64,000 nucleotides of DNA, from NCBI RefSeq assembly GCF_019056515.1, contig NZ_CP064874.1:113761-177760 (forward strand). The letters run 5' to 3'. Of the stretch, positions 1-8,933 are shown in pieces; position 1 is the first letter of the stretch; every line of letters starts with the position of its first letter. Under the pieces are notes generated by a model. That model was not told where the DNA came from and did no database searches. It saw only the letters and a program-made list of their open reading frames with translations. This DNA is from Microbacterium paraoxydans (GTDB lineage: Bacteria; Actinomycetota; Actinomycetes; Actinomycetales; Microbacteriaceae). A program made the translations under genes and the position numbers.

Positions 1-194
1 TGCAGAGCATCTGACCGCAGCAGCTTGCCCCACCGGCTGGTGCCGCCGGCTGCACGGTAGCCGCCGGTGTCGCGCAGGTTGTAGAGGCCGGCCACGGCGT
101 GGCGACGCTCACGAGGCGCCGCGGTCGCGGCATCCGGCGACGAAGCGGCCGCGGCATCCGTCGCCGAAGGCGTCAGGTCGAGGTCGATGGTCAT
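1..194 (-). CDS. Tyrosine-protein phosphatase, N-terminal part (runs off the window)
   Basis: Only the first 64 codons are present. After a low-complexity Ala/Pro-rich leader the frame reads GLYNLRDTGGY followed by WGKLLRSDAL, the start of the bacterial tyrosine/serine phosphatase family (Y_phosphatase3, PtpB/LipA-like); the catalytic Cys loop would lie outside the window. The ATG overlaps the stop of the upstream substrate-binding protein by four bases (ATGA), so the two were translated from one mRNA. In uptake operons of this type a phosphatase or phosphodiesterase would process the imported phosphorylated compound; that link is inference. Confidence 0.7.
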   Translation of the reverse strand, partial: MTIDLDLTPSATDAAAASSPDAATAAPRERRHAVAGLYNLRDTGGYRAAGGTSRWGKLLRSDAL

Positions 195-1024
195 TCGATC
201 AGCCCCTGCGCGCGCTCGGCGGCCTCGGTCATAGTGGCGGCCGGGTCGGCGCCGTAGAAGACCGCGTCTTCGATGGCGGTGGCGAGCACCTGGTCGACCT
301 GGGCGTAGCTGTCGCCGGGGTACGACACCCACGGCTCGAGCGCGTCGAGCTGCTCGAGGTTGGGCTTCACGAGCGGGTTGGCTTCGACCCAGTCATAGAG
401 CGGTCCGCCCTCGTCGGCCATGCTGCTGCGCAGCGGTAGGTACCCGATCTGGGTCGAGATGATCTCGTAGGCGCGGGGGCTGGTCATGAACTGCATGAGC
501 TCCCACGCGGCGGCCTGCTTGGCGGGGTCGGTGGCGAACATCGCGAGGAACGAGCCCGAGTTGGTGGGCACGACCGCCTGGTCTCCGAACGCGGGCAGGG
601 TGTGAGCGTCGAGGGTCCAGCCACCGGCCTCGGCGCCCATCATGAACGCGCCCTGCAGGGCCGAGCTGTTGACGTGGATCGCGGTCTTCCCCTGCGCGAA
701 CGCCTCGTACTGGCTGGTGAAGTCCTCGTTGGTGAGCACGCCGTCCTCGTACATCTCGGTGAAGGTCGCGACCGTATCGATCGCGGCGTCCGAGCCGAAC
801 TCGATCGTCGTGCGGTCATCGCTCAGCACCTGGGCGCCGTTCGAGAGGAAGAGGCCCTGCATGCACCAGCTGCCGCCGGTGATCACGCACGACGCGCTCA
901 TCGAGGGGGCACCGGTGGACTCGGTGATCTGCGCGGCGGCGTCTTCGATGATCAGGTCGATATCACTGACGGCGGCGGTGCTCTTGAAGGAGCGACCGAC
1001 ACCAGAGAGCTGGATCGTTCCCAT
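191..1024 (-). pseudogene. Chimera: ABC ATPase start fused to C-terminal half of a sugar/G3P-binding protein
   Basis: The 277-residue frame is open, but its parts do not belong together. Residues 1-25 (MGTIQLSGVGRSFKSTAAV, then SDIDL) read like the first two strands of a UgpC/MsmK-type ABC ATPase. From about residue 27 (AAAQITESTG) to the end the sequence is the C-terminal two-thirds of a family 1 extracellular solute-binding protein of the UgpB/MalE type. Signal peptide, lipobox and N-terminal lobe are missing, so the product should not be exported or functional. An in-frame deletion joining ugpC to ugpB is the simplest explanation. It lies between an RpiR regulator and a phosphatase gene, all on the minus strand. 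Confidence 0.65.
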
Positions 1025-1098
1025 GAGTCGCCTTCTGCAAGCGACCTGACGAACCGGGGCCTTCCCGCGAAATCCGCTTGCAGAGCTATTGCAATCGA

Positions 1099-1113
1099 GG
1101 AAAGTGAATTTCC
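1099..1113. promoter_or_regulatory. Inverted repeat upstream of the uptake operon
   Basis: GGAAA-N5-TTTCC lies in the 100-base gap between the RpiR gene and the chimeric binding-protein gene, with further TTGCA/TGCAA half-sites around it. Position and form suit an operator of the adjacent RpiR regulator; no binding data. Confidence 0.35.
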
Positions 1114-1126
1114 TGCAAACGGAGTG

Positions 1127-2049
1127 TCAACGCCCATCGCCGTGGTCGATAACGTCTGGCACGTCGGATGCCTCGGCGTCGGAGCCGTCGTCGGCGACGA
1201 TGTCGAGCACCTCTTCGCGCACCGCGAGGCGCGCGCGGTCGGCGGCGTCGCTCATGCGGTCGGCGACGGCGATCTGCAGGGCGTTGAGCACGAGCAGCTG
1301 TACGAGCCCGCTGCCGAGAATGCCTTGACCCCACGCCTGGAAGCGCGCACCGGCGACGAGCAGGTGGTCGGCGCGGGTGGTGAGCGGGGTACGGGCGAAG
1401 CTCGTGACCCCGATCACGGTGGCGCCGGCGTCGACGGCGGCGTCCGCAACCGCGAGGGTCACCGAGTTGGCGCCACTCGAGCTGACGATGAGGCACACAT
1501 CACCGGGGGCGAGCACGCGGGCGGTGAGGTGGGCGACCACGCCGTCAGCGGGCGCTTCGCAGGGCCGGCCGTTGACGGCGAACGCGACGGCCGACGCCTG
1601 GGCGGCGGCGTGCGAGGCGCCGGTGCCCGAGATCAGCAGGCGCGGCGCGCGGGCGATGGCGTCGGCAGCGGCGTCGAACGCGACCGGGTCGATCGAGGCG
1701 AGCGCGGTCTGCAGCATCCCACCCGCCCCTCGGCCAGCCACCGCAGAAAGCCCTCGGTGCCGGCGGGTGCGTCGGGCGCGGCGGTGGCGTCGGCGGCGAG
1801 GTCACGCACGAGCAGCATGCGCAGGTGCTGAAAGCTGCGCAGCCCCAGCGCCTGGGCGGTGCGGCTGACGGTGGCCGGCGACGTGTTGGCGGCTTCGGCG
1901 AGGTCGGCGCCCGACATGTCGACCACGTCGTGGGGTCGCTCGGCGCAGATGCGGGCGACGCGCTGCGCGCTCGGTACGAGCGACGGCAGGATCGAGAGGA
2001 TGTGGTCGATGGTTCCGCCGAGCGGCGGCTCGTTGAGGGGCGAGTTCAT
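1127..2049 (-). pseudogene. RpiR/MurR-family regulator with a frameshift
   Basis: The product is split over two frames. The first (start at 2049, after an AAGGTGAT-like ribosome site) gives the N-terminal RpiR helix-turn-helix, including AEAANTSPATVSRTAQALGL. The second (to 1127) gives a SIS phosphosugar-binding domain with LLISGTGASHAAAQ and LIVSSSGANSVTLAVADAA. They join cleanly at WLAEG/AGGML if one G is restored in the C/G run near 1726, so a one-base deletion or a sequencing error separates them. RpiR proteins repress sugar catabolic operons and sense phosphosugars; this one sits just upstream of the ugp-type remnant it probably controlled. Confidence 0.7.
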
Positions 2050-2145
2050 GTAGCCGGTGATCACCTTTCGGGTTCGCCGCACATCGTATGGGCGCAATGC
2101 GACCACGACCCCAACCATAGGTGAACGCAGCGTTCATCGCCTCCG

Positions 2146-2500
2146 CTATCCGCGAAAGGCAATTTCATGACCTCCCTGCGTCCGCTCGAGCTCCCGAACA
2201 GTGCCATGCCCGCAAGGAAGTCGGCCAAGGGTGACTCGACCGAAGACGCCCACCTCGAGCGCCGCGATGGCGCCTACGATGACCGTCCGTGCGAGCCAGA
2301 GCCACGTGATCTGTCGATCCCGGCGGTCAAGCGCTCGAACGTTCCGCACGTCGATGTTCCGCTGGCGGGGGCGCCGGGGCAGCAGACACCGGTAACCAAC
2401 GACGCGAAGAAGCCTGCCACGACGATGACGCCCGCAGCGCGGAACCAGAGGGCGGGGGCGACGCGCGAAACTGATCCTGCTCATGGCCCGATCAGACCGA
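2146..2500 (-). pseudogene. Remnant of a small membrane protein
   Basis: No intact gene is visible here. The minus strand has two hydrophobic helices in different frames: FRAAGVIVVAGFFASLVTG near 2440 and WLARTVIVGAIAALEVGVFG near 2240. They could be halves of a roughly 100-130 residue membrane protein broken by at least two frame changes. The plus-strand frame over the same bases has low-complexity composition and looks non-coding. Family not recognised. Confidence 0.25.
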
Positions 2501-2633
2501 TGGCCACTCAGACGTGAAAGGGGAGACATCGCGCCCGGGCCGAACCGTCGCACGCTGACGTCCCCTCACCGCGCAGTGCCCGCAAGGGGATGGTAGATGG
2601 GCGAGCAGTTCTGGGACTCTGGTCGACGATTCT

Positions 2634-2843
2634 TCAGCTCGCCTGTGGAAGTCCCTGGGACAACGCCTGTCGGATTCTCCAAACAGGAAAACCGCTGAGC
2701 TGCGCAATCAAGTCCACATCGAACTCGTGCTCGAAGTAGGCCACCCGCACCGCCCGGATGCGCGACGGATTGTCACCGAAAGCCAGTGTGAACTCGGTGG
2801 CGTAGCGCTCCCAGACGCTGAACTCATACCCCGGTGCCGTCAC
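2634..2843 (-). CDS. Small helical hypothetical protein
   Basis: A 69-residue frame with a GTG start and a GAGGTG element about 12 bases upstream. The C-terminal half (DLIAQLSGFPVWRIRQAL) has the spacing of a helix-turn-helix, but no family is recognised. It lies between the decayed membrane gene and the left end of the ISL3 element, about 190 bases from the latter. Confidence 0.35.
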   Translation of the reverse strand: MTAPGYEFSVWERYATEFTLAFGDNPSRIRAVRVAYFEHEFDVDLIAQLSGFPVWRIRQALSQGLPQAS

Positions 2844-3031
2844 GATGCATTCACCTCATCCCGGGTGCAACTCTCAGGAGTGGTCGCGGTGCTAATGCGA
2901 TGCTACGACACCCGTGTTAACGCCAGGACACAAGGAGATTCCGGGAAAGCTCGCTACGCACGGTGTGCACCGATACGGGGATGGCCCGCCCGGGGTGCAT
3001 GGTTCACACCGGGGTGACCAAGGGAATTGGG

Positions 3032-4491
3032 GGCTCTTCGGACATGCGGTGGGGGTGAGGCTCGCCGGGTGATGGTCGGCGGGTAGGGGTCGAGGTCCCC
3101 GAGGATCAGTAGCGCCAACTGCTGATCCATCACGAGGACCTCGACGTGCTTCACCCTACTTCGGGGTGCGCTGACGCGCGCTCTGCCGCTGATCCGTGTT
3201 ACCGCTGCGATCTGCTGGTCGGTCTCGACGGCGTCCATGTCGAGCACGTTGACCGCCGCGACGGGCTGCTGATCGTCACCGTTTCGACACCGGCGGCGCC
3301 GACCGGGTGCCCGTTGTGCGGGGTCGTGGCGATCGGTCGAGGGCGCCGCCGTCGAGTGTTGCATGACGTGCCGGGCGTGACGCGGGTGCGGATCGTCTGG
3401 CGGCAACGGGTCTGGCGATGCGGCGACGTGGGCTGTGCCAAGAAGACGTTCGTGGAGCAGCTTCCCTCGCTGGTCGCTCGGCGCGGGTCGCTCACAAGGC
3501 GAGCCGTCGACTGGGCGATCGGGCAGCTGCGCCGCGAGCACGCCACGATCGAAGGACTACGTCGTCAGCTCGGGACATCGTGGAAGACGGTGTGGCGGGC
3601 TGTTGAGCCTGAACTGGTGCGGTTGGCAGCCGACGAGTCCCGGTTCGAGAACGTGACCACGCTCGGCGTCGACGAGCACATCTGGCATCACGTCGACCAC
3701 CGCAAGCGGGGCTCGAAGGAACTGACCGGCATGGTCGACCTCAGCCGCGACAGCACCGGGAAGACGCGGGCCAGGCTGCTCGACCTCGTGCCGGGCAGAT
3801 CGGGGAAGGCATACGCGTCCTGGCTCAGCGAGCGGGGCGAAGCGTTCCGAAAGAACGTGAAGGTGGCGGCGCTGGACCCGTTCGCGGGCTACAAGACTGC
3901 GATCGATGACACGCTCGAAGACGCGGTCGCTGTGCTGGACGCGTTCCATGTCGTCAAGCTCGGCACCGCCGCCGTCGACGAGGTCCGCCGCCGCGTCCAG
4001 CAAGACACCCTCGGGCATCGCGGTCGGAAGGGCGACCCGCTCTACGGGATTCAGACCATCCTCCGTGCCGGGGCCGAGAACCTCACCGACAAGCAGCGGA
4101 TCCGGCTGACCGCGGCAATCGAGGCCGATCCTGCGCACGACGAGGTGTTCGTCGCGTGGCAGTGCGCACAGCAGCTGCGCTCTGCCTACCACGCGAAGGA
4201 CCTGACCGAGGGGCGGCGGATCGCCGAGAGGGTGGTCGACACGTTCCACACCTGCCCGATCCCCGAGATCGCCCGCCTCGGCCGCACCCTCCGCCGCTGG
4301 CGTTCAGCGTTCCTGGCGTACTTCACCACGAGCCGCGCGAACAACGGCGGCACCGAGGCGATCAACGGGATCATCGAGCTCCACCGCCGCCTCGCCCGCG
4401 GCTATCGCAACCGCGAGAACTACCGCCTCCGCATGCTCCTCACCGCCGGCGGACTCACCCCATGACCCCCCCACCGGATGTCCGAAGAGCC
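3032..4491 (+). mobile_element. ISL3-family insertion sequence
   Basis: A 1,460-bp element bounded by inverted repeats that begin GGCTCTTCGGACAT on both ends and stay nearly identical for about 25 bp (left 3032-3056, right 4467-4491). It holds one transposase gene. The 8 bases on either side differ (gaattggg and agttaagt), so no target duplication is visible. Either one flank was rearranged after insertion or the copy was joined by recombination. Confidence 0.85.
3146..4465 (+). CDS. ISL3-family transposase
   Basis: A DDE transposase of 439 residues, the usual ISL3 length, starting at GTG. An N-terminal zinc-ribbon-like region (CPLCG near residue 52, then CGDVGCAKKTF) is followed by an HTH (LGTSWKTVWRAV) and the catalytic DDE_Tnp_ISL3 domain with TLGVDEHIWHH, AALDPFAGYKTAI and the C-terminal NNGGTEAINGIIELHRRLARGYRN signature. 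The frame is undamaged and both inverted repeats are present, so the element may be active. Confidence 0.9.
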   Translation: MLHPTSGCADARSAADPCYRCDLLVGLDGVHVEHVDRRDGLLIVTVSTPAAPTGCPLCGVVAIGRGRRRRVLHDVPGVTRVRIVWRQRVWRCGDVGCAKKTFVEQLPSLVARRGSLTRRAVDWAIGQLRREHATIEGLRRQLGTSWKTVWRAVEPELVRLAADESRFENVTTLGVDEHIWHHVDHRKRGSKELTGMVDLSRDSTGKTRARLLDLVPGRSGKAYASWLSERGEAFRKNVKVAALDPFAGYKTAIDDTLEDAVAVLDAFHVVKLGTAAVDEVRRRVQQDTLGHRGRKGDPLYGIQTILRAGAENLTDKQRIRLTAAIEADPAHDEVFVAWQCAQQLRSAYHAKDLTEGRRIAERVVDTFHTCPIPEIARLGRTLRRWRSAFLAYFTTSRANNGGTEAINGIIELHRRLARGYRNRENYRLRMLLTAGGLTP

Positions 4492-4560
4492 AGTTAAGTG
4501 ATATTGAGCCGGGAATGCCCATAAACGGCGTTCCCGGTTCATGGACGTTCGGAAGTAGTA

Positions 4561-5433
4561 ATGGTGAGCAACGGAACCCTGGAAACGCAGTATCAGGATC
4601 GTGGGACTCTGACGGCGCGAATACGAGCACTTCGCCCATCCATGTCGCAAACGCAAGCGGCCGTGGCCAACGTTGTGTTGACGAACCCTGCCGGTGTATT
4701 GCACATGACGGTGAGTGAACTCGCGAGGGTGTCGCGCAGCTCCGTGGGGAGCGTGGTCCGGTTCTGCCAAGATCTGGGCCTCAAGGGGTATCAAGAATTC
4801 AAATTGCAGTTGGCCTCTGAAATTCCAGTTGGCGAAGAATCCGGTGTCAGCCATACGGAAACGTCCGGGTCAATCGTGTCTGAAGTATTTCAATCGACGG
4901 CACGCGCTATTTCGGAAGGCGAAGCAAGTATTGATCCGAACGAATTTCAACGTGCGGTGTCCGTGCTTGATAAGGCAGATCGGATTCTTCTGGTGGCTAG
5001 TGGCCAGTCCTCGCCAATTGCCCTTGATACTGCCCTCCGTTTCCGCAGCGTGGGGCTCGAGGTGAATCATCCGGGAGATCCGGTATCGCAACATATCGCA
5101 TCCTCGATGCTGGGCCCGGGCGACGCTTGCCTGGCAATCAGCCACACCGGCCGCACCAAAGCAACGGTCGCGGCCGCGGAATCGGCGCGAGAGTCAGGGG
5201 CGGCGGTCGTTTCGGTGACCAGCTTCTATCGCTCCCCGCTGGTGGCCGCATCCACCGTGGCACTCGTTGCCGGATCAGGTGAGACGCGGTTTCAAATCGA
5301 GGCCATGATGAGCCGGTTTGTGCATCTCGCGGTGCTGGATGCACTCTATTCTGCGATCACCGCCGAAAACCCCGAGCGCACCCTCAAGGGAGCGGCGCGG
5401 GCTGCGCAGGCTGAGGAAATGTTCCGCGACTGA
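4561..5433 (+). CDS. RpiR/MurR-family transcriptional regulator
   Basis: Intact 290-residue regulator: N-terminal HTH (TVSELARVSRSSVGSVVRFCQDLGLKGY split at residue 20 intervals, about residues 45-75), then a SIS domain (about 115-260) with ILLVASGQSSPIALDTALR and CLAISHTGRTKATVAAAESA. The family binds phosphosugars through the SIS domain. The gene has visibly lower GC and more AT-rich codons than its neighbours, pointing to separate acquisition. It starts 70 bases after the ISL3 element. A strong terminator follows, and the EEP hydrolase converges on it. Confidence 0.85.
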   Translation: MVSNGTLETQYQDRGTLTARIRALRPSMSQTQAAVANVVLTNPAGVLHMTVSELARVSRSSVGSVVRFCQDLGLKGYQEFKLQLASEIPVGEESGVSHTETSGSIVSEVFQSTARAISEGEASIDPNEFQRAVSVLDKADRILLVASGQSSPIALDTALRFRSVGLEVNHPGDPVSQHIASSMLGPGDACLAISHTGRTKATVAAAESARESGAAVVSVTSFYRSPLVAASTVALVAGSGETRFQIEAMMSRFVHLAVLDALYSAITAENPERTLKGAARAAQAEEMFRD

Positions 5434-5453
5434 TCATTTGATAGTTCAACAAC

Positions 5454-5497
5454 ACGGCCCGGGCCCTCCTGGAGGAGAGAGGACCCGGGCCGTAGCT
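5454..5497 (+). terminator. Rho-independent terminator after the RpiR gene
   Basis: Stem ACGGCCCGGG / CCCGGGCCGT (5454-5463 and 5484-5493) followed by CTTTT on the plus strand. It lies between convergent genes and may stop both. Confidence 0.75.
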
Positions 5498-5508
5498 TTT
5501 GGTTCGAA

Positions 5509-6390
5509 TTATGCCCAGGCCGTCGGCTTGTCCAGCGCGTTCAGTTCAATCTCGGCGAGGACTCCGTAGTGGTCGCTTGCCGTCGGATACTCGTTGAACA
5601 CAACCTTGCTCGAGTTGATGACACTCTCGACCGTGAGGTGGTTTACCGTCGAGCCGGCGAGTACATAATCGATGCGGCGGTGGTGGGGTTCCTGCACCAC
5701 GTAGTTCGGAACAATTCCCTGACCGTCGGTCACGCTTCGGGCGACCCACGGGCTATCGGTGGTCCAGGTGTAGCCGGGGCCACCGTCTCCGGCAATTGCC
5801 CAGGTGTCGCGGAAGGCGGCGCTGCGGCCGTTGATGGCTGATTTGCCGGTGTAGAACCGCATGCAGTCCTGGTCGGGAGCGGCGTCAAAGTCGCCCGCAA
5901 TAATCGTGGGGGCCTCTTGACGGCGCTTTTCTTCAAGTTCAGTGACGAACAGCGCCTGCTCCACACGAGCGGCCTCGTCGGTGAAATTGAAGCTCGGGCG
6001 CGGGCCGAGGAAGAGCATGTCCACGCCGATGGGCAGTGACAGCACGGCTTCCCATACATAGGGTCCGTCGGCTGCGGGAAGCTTGTGGGTGGTAATGCTC
6101 TTGGGTTCCCAGCGCGTACCAACGGCGGTTCCCCAGGCGGGCCACTCGAAGTCAGCGAAGTCGGATGCGTGGCGAGCGAAGTCGGATGCGTGGTGCCAGT
6201 GGAGGCTCGAGTTTTCCTTTACGAGCTGGAAGGCATCGCGCTCCGGGGTGCGGACGACTTCCTGCAGGAAGACAATGTCGGCGTCGTGCTCTTCGAGGCC
6301 TTTAAGTAGGAGCGCGTCGCGCTTTTGCTGATCGCGGGGGGCGAGCCAAATGTTCAGTGTCAGTACCCGTAGGTTCATTTTTTTGTTCAT
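5509..6390 (-). CDS. Endonuclease/exonuclease/phosphatase (EEP) family hydrolase
   Basis: 293 residues with the EEP fold landmarks in order: RVLTLNIWL at the N-terminus, DIVFLQEV (metal-binding Glu) near residue 44, IIAGDFDAAPD (GDFN-type motif) near 170, RRIDYVLAG near 245 and the C-terminal SDHYGVLAEIEL (catalytic His in SDH). No signal peptide is evident, so it is probably cytosolic. The family cleaves phosphodiester or phosphate bonds of nucleic acids, inositol phosphates or sphingomyelin; the substrate here cannot be told. Upstream lie AT-rich tracts and a short palindrome AGTTAACT (6434-6441) that could serve the convergent RpiR regulator. GC is as low as in that gene, so the pair was probably acquired together. 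Confidence 0.8.
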   Translation of the reverse strand: MNKKMNLRVLTLNIWLAPRDQQKRDALLLKGLEEHDADIVFLQEVVRTPERDAFQLVKENSSLHWHHASDFARHASDFADFEWPAWGTAVGTRWEPKSITTHKLPAADGPYVWEAVLSLPIGVDMLFLGPRPSFNFTDEAARVEQALFVTELEEKRRQEAPTIIAGDFDAAPDQDCMRFYTGKSAINGRSAAFRDTWAIAGDGGPGYTWTTDSPWVARSVTDGQGIVPNYVVQEPHHRRIDYVLAGSTVNHLTVESVINSSKVVFNEYPTASDHYGVLAEIELNALDKPTAWA

Positions 6391-6469
6391 GCGGGAAAGC
6401 TATGCCGCCAAAGTGAACAAGGTTCCAAAAAAGAGTTAACTTGCGGAACTAATTTTTCCCGTCGAGTCG

Positions 6470-6559
6470 TCAGCGCTTGGGGAAGGCGTCGAAATCAATG
6501 TCGAGTTCGACCTGGTCGGCGCGGAAGCGGGTGTTTGAATACTGCAGTGGCCGGCCCCC
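6470..6559 (-). pseudogene. C-terminal tail of a GntR/UTRA-type regulator cut by an IS element
   Basis: Ahead of the stop codon the minus strand reads QYSNTRFRADQVELDIDFD then AFPKR. This resembles the last beta strands of HutC/GntR regulators (ligand-binding UTRA domain). The rest of the gene is gone: the frame runs into the left end of the IS3-type element. The regulator probably governed the deacetylase/amidohydrolase pair on the far side of the IS. Confidence 0.45.
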
Positions 6560-6635
6560 TGTGCGTCAGGATGGGGTGAGACACCAGCACTGCTGACCTT
6601 CGCACTGCACGGGGCGAGAACGGACCAATACTGAG

Positions 6636-7040
6636 ATGACGATGACGGTTGCTGACGTCGGCACCGATGATGGGGCTATGGCTCCTCGTGCTGACCGGCC
6701 CAAGAGGCGGACGTTCACCGCCGAGTTCAAAGCGGCGATCCTGGCCGAGTACGACGCCGCGGACCGCTCTGGGCGTGGGGAGATCCTGCGCCGGGAGGGC
6801 CTGTACACCTCCCACATCATCGAGTGGCGCAAGGCCGCGGCCGCCGGCTCGCTGTCCGGGCTGGGCAGCAAGCCGCGGGACCGGCGCGAGCGGGAGCTGC
6901 AGGCGCTACGGGCCCGGGCGGAGAAGGCCGAGGCCGAGCTGGCCAAGACCAGGGCGGCGCTGGACCTGATGGGAAAAGCACACGCGCTCTTGGAGACGCT
7001 CTCCGAGAGCGCGGACAAGCCGCCGCGGTCGCCGCGGTGA
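6636..7040 (+). CDS. IS3-family transposase OrfA
   Basis: 134 residues: an N-terminal HTH of the transposase_8/IS3 type (KRRTFTAEFKAAILAEYDAA) and a leucine-zipper-like coiled coil (ELQALRARAEKAEAELAKTRAAL). OrfA binds the IS ends and, with OrfB, forms the OrfAB transposase by frameshifting. The run GGGAAAAG at 6971-6978 near its end is a plausible -1 slip site, since the -1 frame continues directly into OrfB. Confidence 0.85.
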   Translation: MTMTVADVGTDDGAMAPRADRPKRRTFTAEFKAAILAEYDAADRSGRGEILRREGLYTSHIIEWRKAAAAGSLSGLGSKPRDRRERELQALRARAEKAEAELAKTRAALDLMGKAHALLETLSESADKPPRSPR

Positions 7041-8038
7041 TCAACCCGGCCGTCGACGGGCTGGCCGAGCACGTCGGCACCGCGGCTGCGTGCGCGCTGC
7101 TGGGTCGCTCCCGCGCCAGTCACTACCGGGCCAAGAACCCGCCACCGCCACGTCCACGGACACCGCGGCCGGCACCGGCGAACAAGCTGTCCGCCGCCGA
7201 GCGGGCCCACGTGCTGGCCGTGTTGACCAGCCAGCGGTTCGCGGACAAGTCGGTCGCCCAGGTCTGGGCCACGCTGCTGGACGAGGGCACCTACCTGTGC
7301 TCGATGTCCACGATGCACCGGATCCTGCGCGAGCACGACATGGCCGGGGAACGGCGCCGGCAGGCGAGCCACCCGCCCCGGACCCGGCCCGAGCTCGTCG
7401 CGACGGCGCCGGGGCAGGTGTGGAGTTGGGACATCACAAAGCTCAAGGGGCCGGAGCGGGGCGTGTACTACGACCTGTACGTCGTGCTCGACATCTTCTC
7501 CAGGTTCGTCGTGGGCTGGACCATCGCGGCCCGCGAGGACGCCGAGATCGCCAAGAACCTGCTCGAGCACGCCATGGGCATCCATGGCGTGCCGGAGGCG
7601 ATCCACGCCGACCGCGGGACCTCGATGACCTCCAAACCGGTCGCTCAGCTGCTCGTCGACCTCGGGGTGGCCAGGTCGCACTCCCGCCCGCACGTGTCGA
7701 ACGACAACCCTTACAGCGAGGCGGCGTTCAAGACGCTGAAGTACGCCCCGGTCTTCCCCGAGCGCTTCGGGTCCCTGGCCGACGCCGGCGCGTTCGCCGA
7801 GCAGTTCTTCGCCTACTACAACCACGAGCACCGCCACTGCGGGATCGGGCTGCACACCCCCGCCAGCGTCCACTTCGGCACCGCCGGGCAGGTCCGCGCC
7901 CAGCGCCAGGCCACCCTGGACGCGGCCTACGCCGCCCGTCCCGAGCGCTTCGGCCACCGCCGACCCCAGGCGCCCAAGCTGCCCGAGGCCGCCTGGATCA
8001 ACCAGCCCTCACAGGAGGCCCTCATACAGACCGCCTGA
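6977..8038 (+). CDS. IS3-family transposase OrfB (made as OrfAB by -1 frameshift)
   Basis: About 350 residues in the -1 frame relative to OrfA, with the HTH_21 segment (YLCSMSTMHRILREHDM) and an rve integrase core: WSWDITKLKGP (first Asp), IHADRGTSMTSKPVAQLL (second Asp) and NDNPYSEAAFKTLKY (catalytic Glu), then the usual YNHEHRHCGIG block. The frame is open, and no start codon in the expected place shows that it would be translated alone. Confidence 0.85.
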   Translation, partial: STRALGDALRERGQAAAVAAVINPAVDGLAEHVGTAAACALLGRSRASHYRAKNPPPPRPRTPRPAPANKLSAAERAHVLAVLTSQRFADKSVAQVWATLLDEGTYLCSMSTMHRILREHDMAGERRRQASHPPRTRPELVATAPGQVWSWDITKLKGPERGVYYDLYVVLDIFSRFVVGWTIAAREDAEIAKNLLEHAMGIHGVPEAIHADRGTSMTSKPVAQLLVDLGVARSHSRPHVSNDNPYSEAAFKTLKYAPVFPERFGSLADAGAFAEQFFAYYNHEHRHCGIGLHTPASVHFGTAGQVRAQRQATLDAAYAARPERFGHRRPQAPKLPEAAWINQPSQEALIQTA

Positions 8039-8066
8039 CGGAATCTGTCTCACCCGCCTTGACACT

Positions 8067-8933
8067 TTCCGCTTCGATTACAGCCCGATCACGGAGCGAC
8101 CGACGATTTCGTGGCCGAATGGGGCCCGAGTGGCGTTCTATGTCGGGCTGAACATCGAGCACTATCAGATCGACAAGCCCTCCACGAGCATCTTCGGCGG
8201 TACCGCGATGCTGCAGCCGGATCCACTCAATTACGGCTGGCGCGATTACGGTCCGCGGGTAGGCCTGTGGCGGATGATCGAGAGCCTCGACCGACATGGA
8301 GTGCCCGCAAGTGTGCTTCTCAACTCCGACGTTTGTCGGCACTACCCCCAGATTCTCGAGGCAGGCCGGCAACGCGGCTGGGCGTGGCTCGCGCATGGCC
8401 GCGACAATTCCACCTTCCAAGCTGGAATGGGTGCTGACACGGAGCGCGCCTACCTTCAAGACGTGACGGATACAATCGCCTCCGCCACCGGAGTACGGCC
8501 GCGGGGCTGGCTTGGCCCGGCGCTCACAGAGACGTTCGAGACGCCGCGGATCCTTCGGGAGCTGGGGTATGACTACGTCCTGGACTGGACGAACGACGAT
8601 CAGCCGTATCCGCTGAACGTCGACGGGATGTTCAGCGTTCCCTACACGATAGAACTCAACGATGTGACGATGTTCGTGAGTAAGAGCTATACCGGCCCGC
8701 AGTTCCTGGAAGCGGTGATCGACCAGTTCGATCAGCTCTATTCAGACTCCGAGCACTCGGGTCGCGTCATGTCGCTGCCGTTGCACCCGTTCATCGTCGG
8801 CCAGCCGTTCCGCCACCGCTACCTTGATCGGGCCCTCGAGCACATCACGTCTCACGATGGTGTCTGGGTGACGACGAGCGATGCCATCGCGGCGCACTAT
8901 CAGTCGACGGGGAACAGGAGAGCCGATTCGTGA
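8067..8933 (+). pseudogene. Polysaccharide deacetylase (PuuE/allantoinase-like), start removed by the IS
   Basis: From 8067 the frame reads FRFDYSPITERPTISWPNGARVAFYVGLNIEH, very near the true N-terminus of PuuE-like deacetylases, and continues to a normal end (total about 288 residues); only the first few codons are missing, at the right end of the IS3 element. A GTG at 8130 could give a shortened protein. NodB-fold features include LNSDVCRHYPQIL, LAHGRDNS and the late LPLHPFIVGQPFRHR. The next gene overlaps it (GTGA), so the two formed an operon for breakdown of a ureido or purine-type nitrogen compound; that role is inference. Confidence 0.7.

Larger units (their letters stand above)
6560..8065 (+). 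mobile_element. IS3-family insertion sequence
   Basis: About 1.5 kb with two overlapping transposase frames. The ends share imperfect inverted repeats ending GGTGAGACA (left 6560-6583; right, reverse strand, 8046-8065). No direct target repeat is visible. The element separates a GntR-regulator tail from a deacetylase gene that lacks its start. Confidence 0.75.

Noticed and set aside
602..1831. 409-residue plus-strand frame
   Set aside because: It is the complement of the binding-protein and RpiR genes, rich in Arg/Gly/Val, with no similarity to known domains.
3024..4499. Target-site duplication around the ISL3 element
   Set aside because: The eight bases on each side are different, so no duplication can be claimed.
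6566..7957. 463-residue minus-strand frame inside the IS3 element
   Set aside because: Antisense to the transposase genes, with no recognisable motif.
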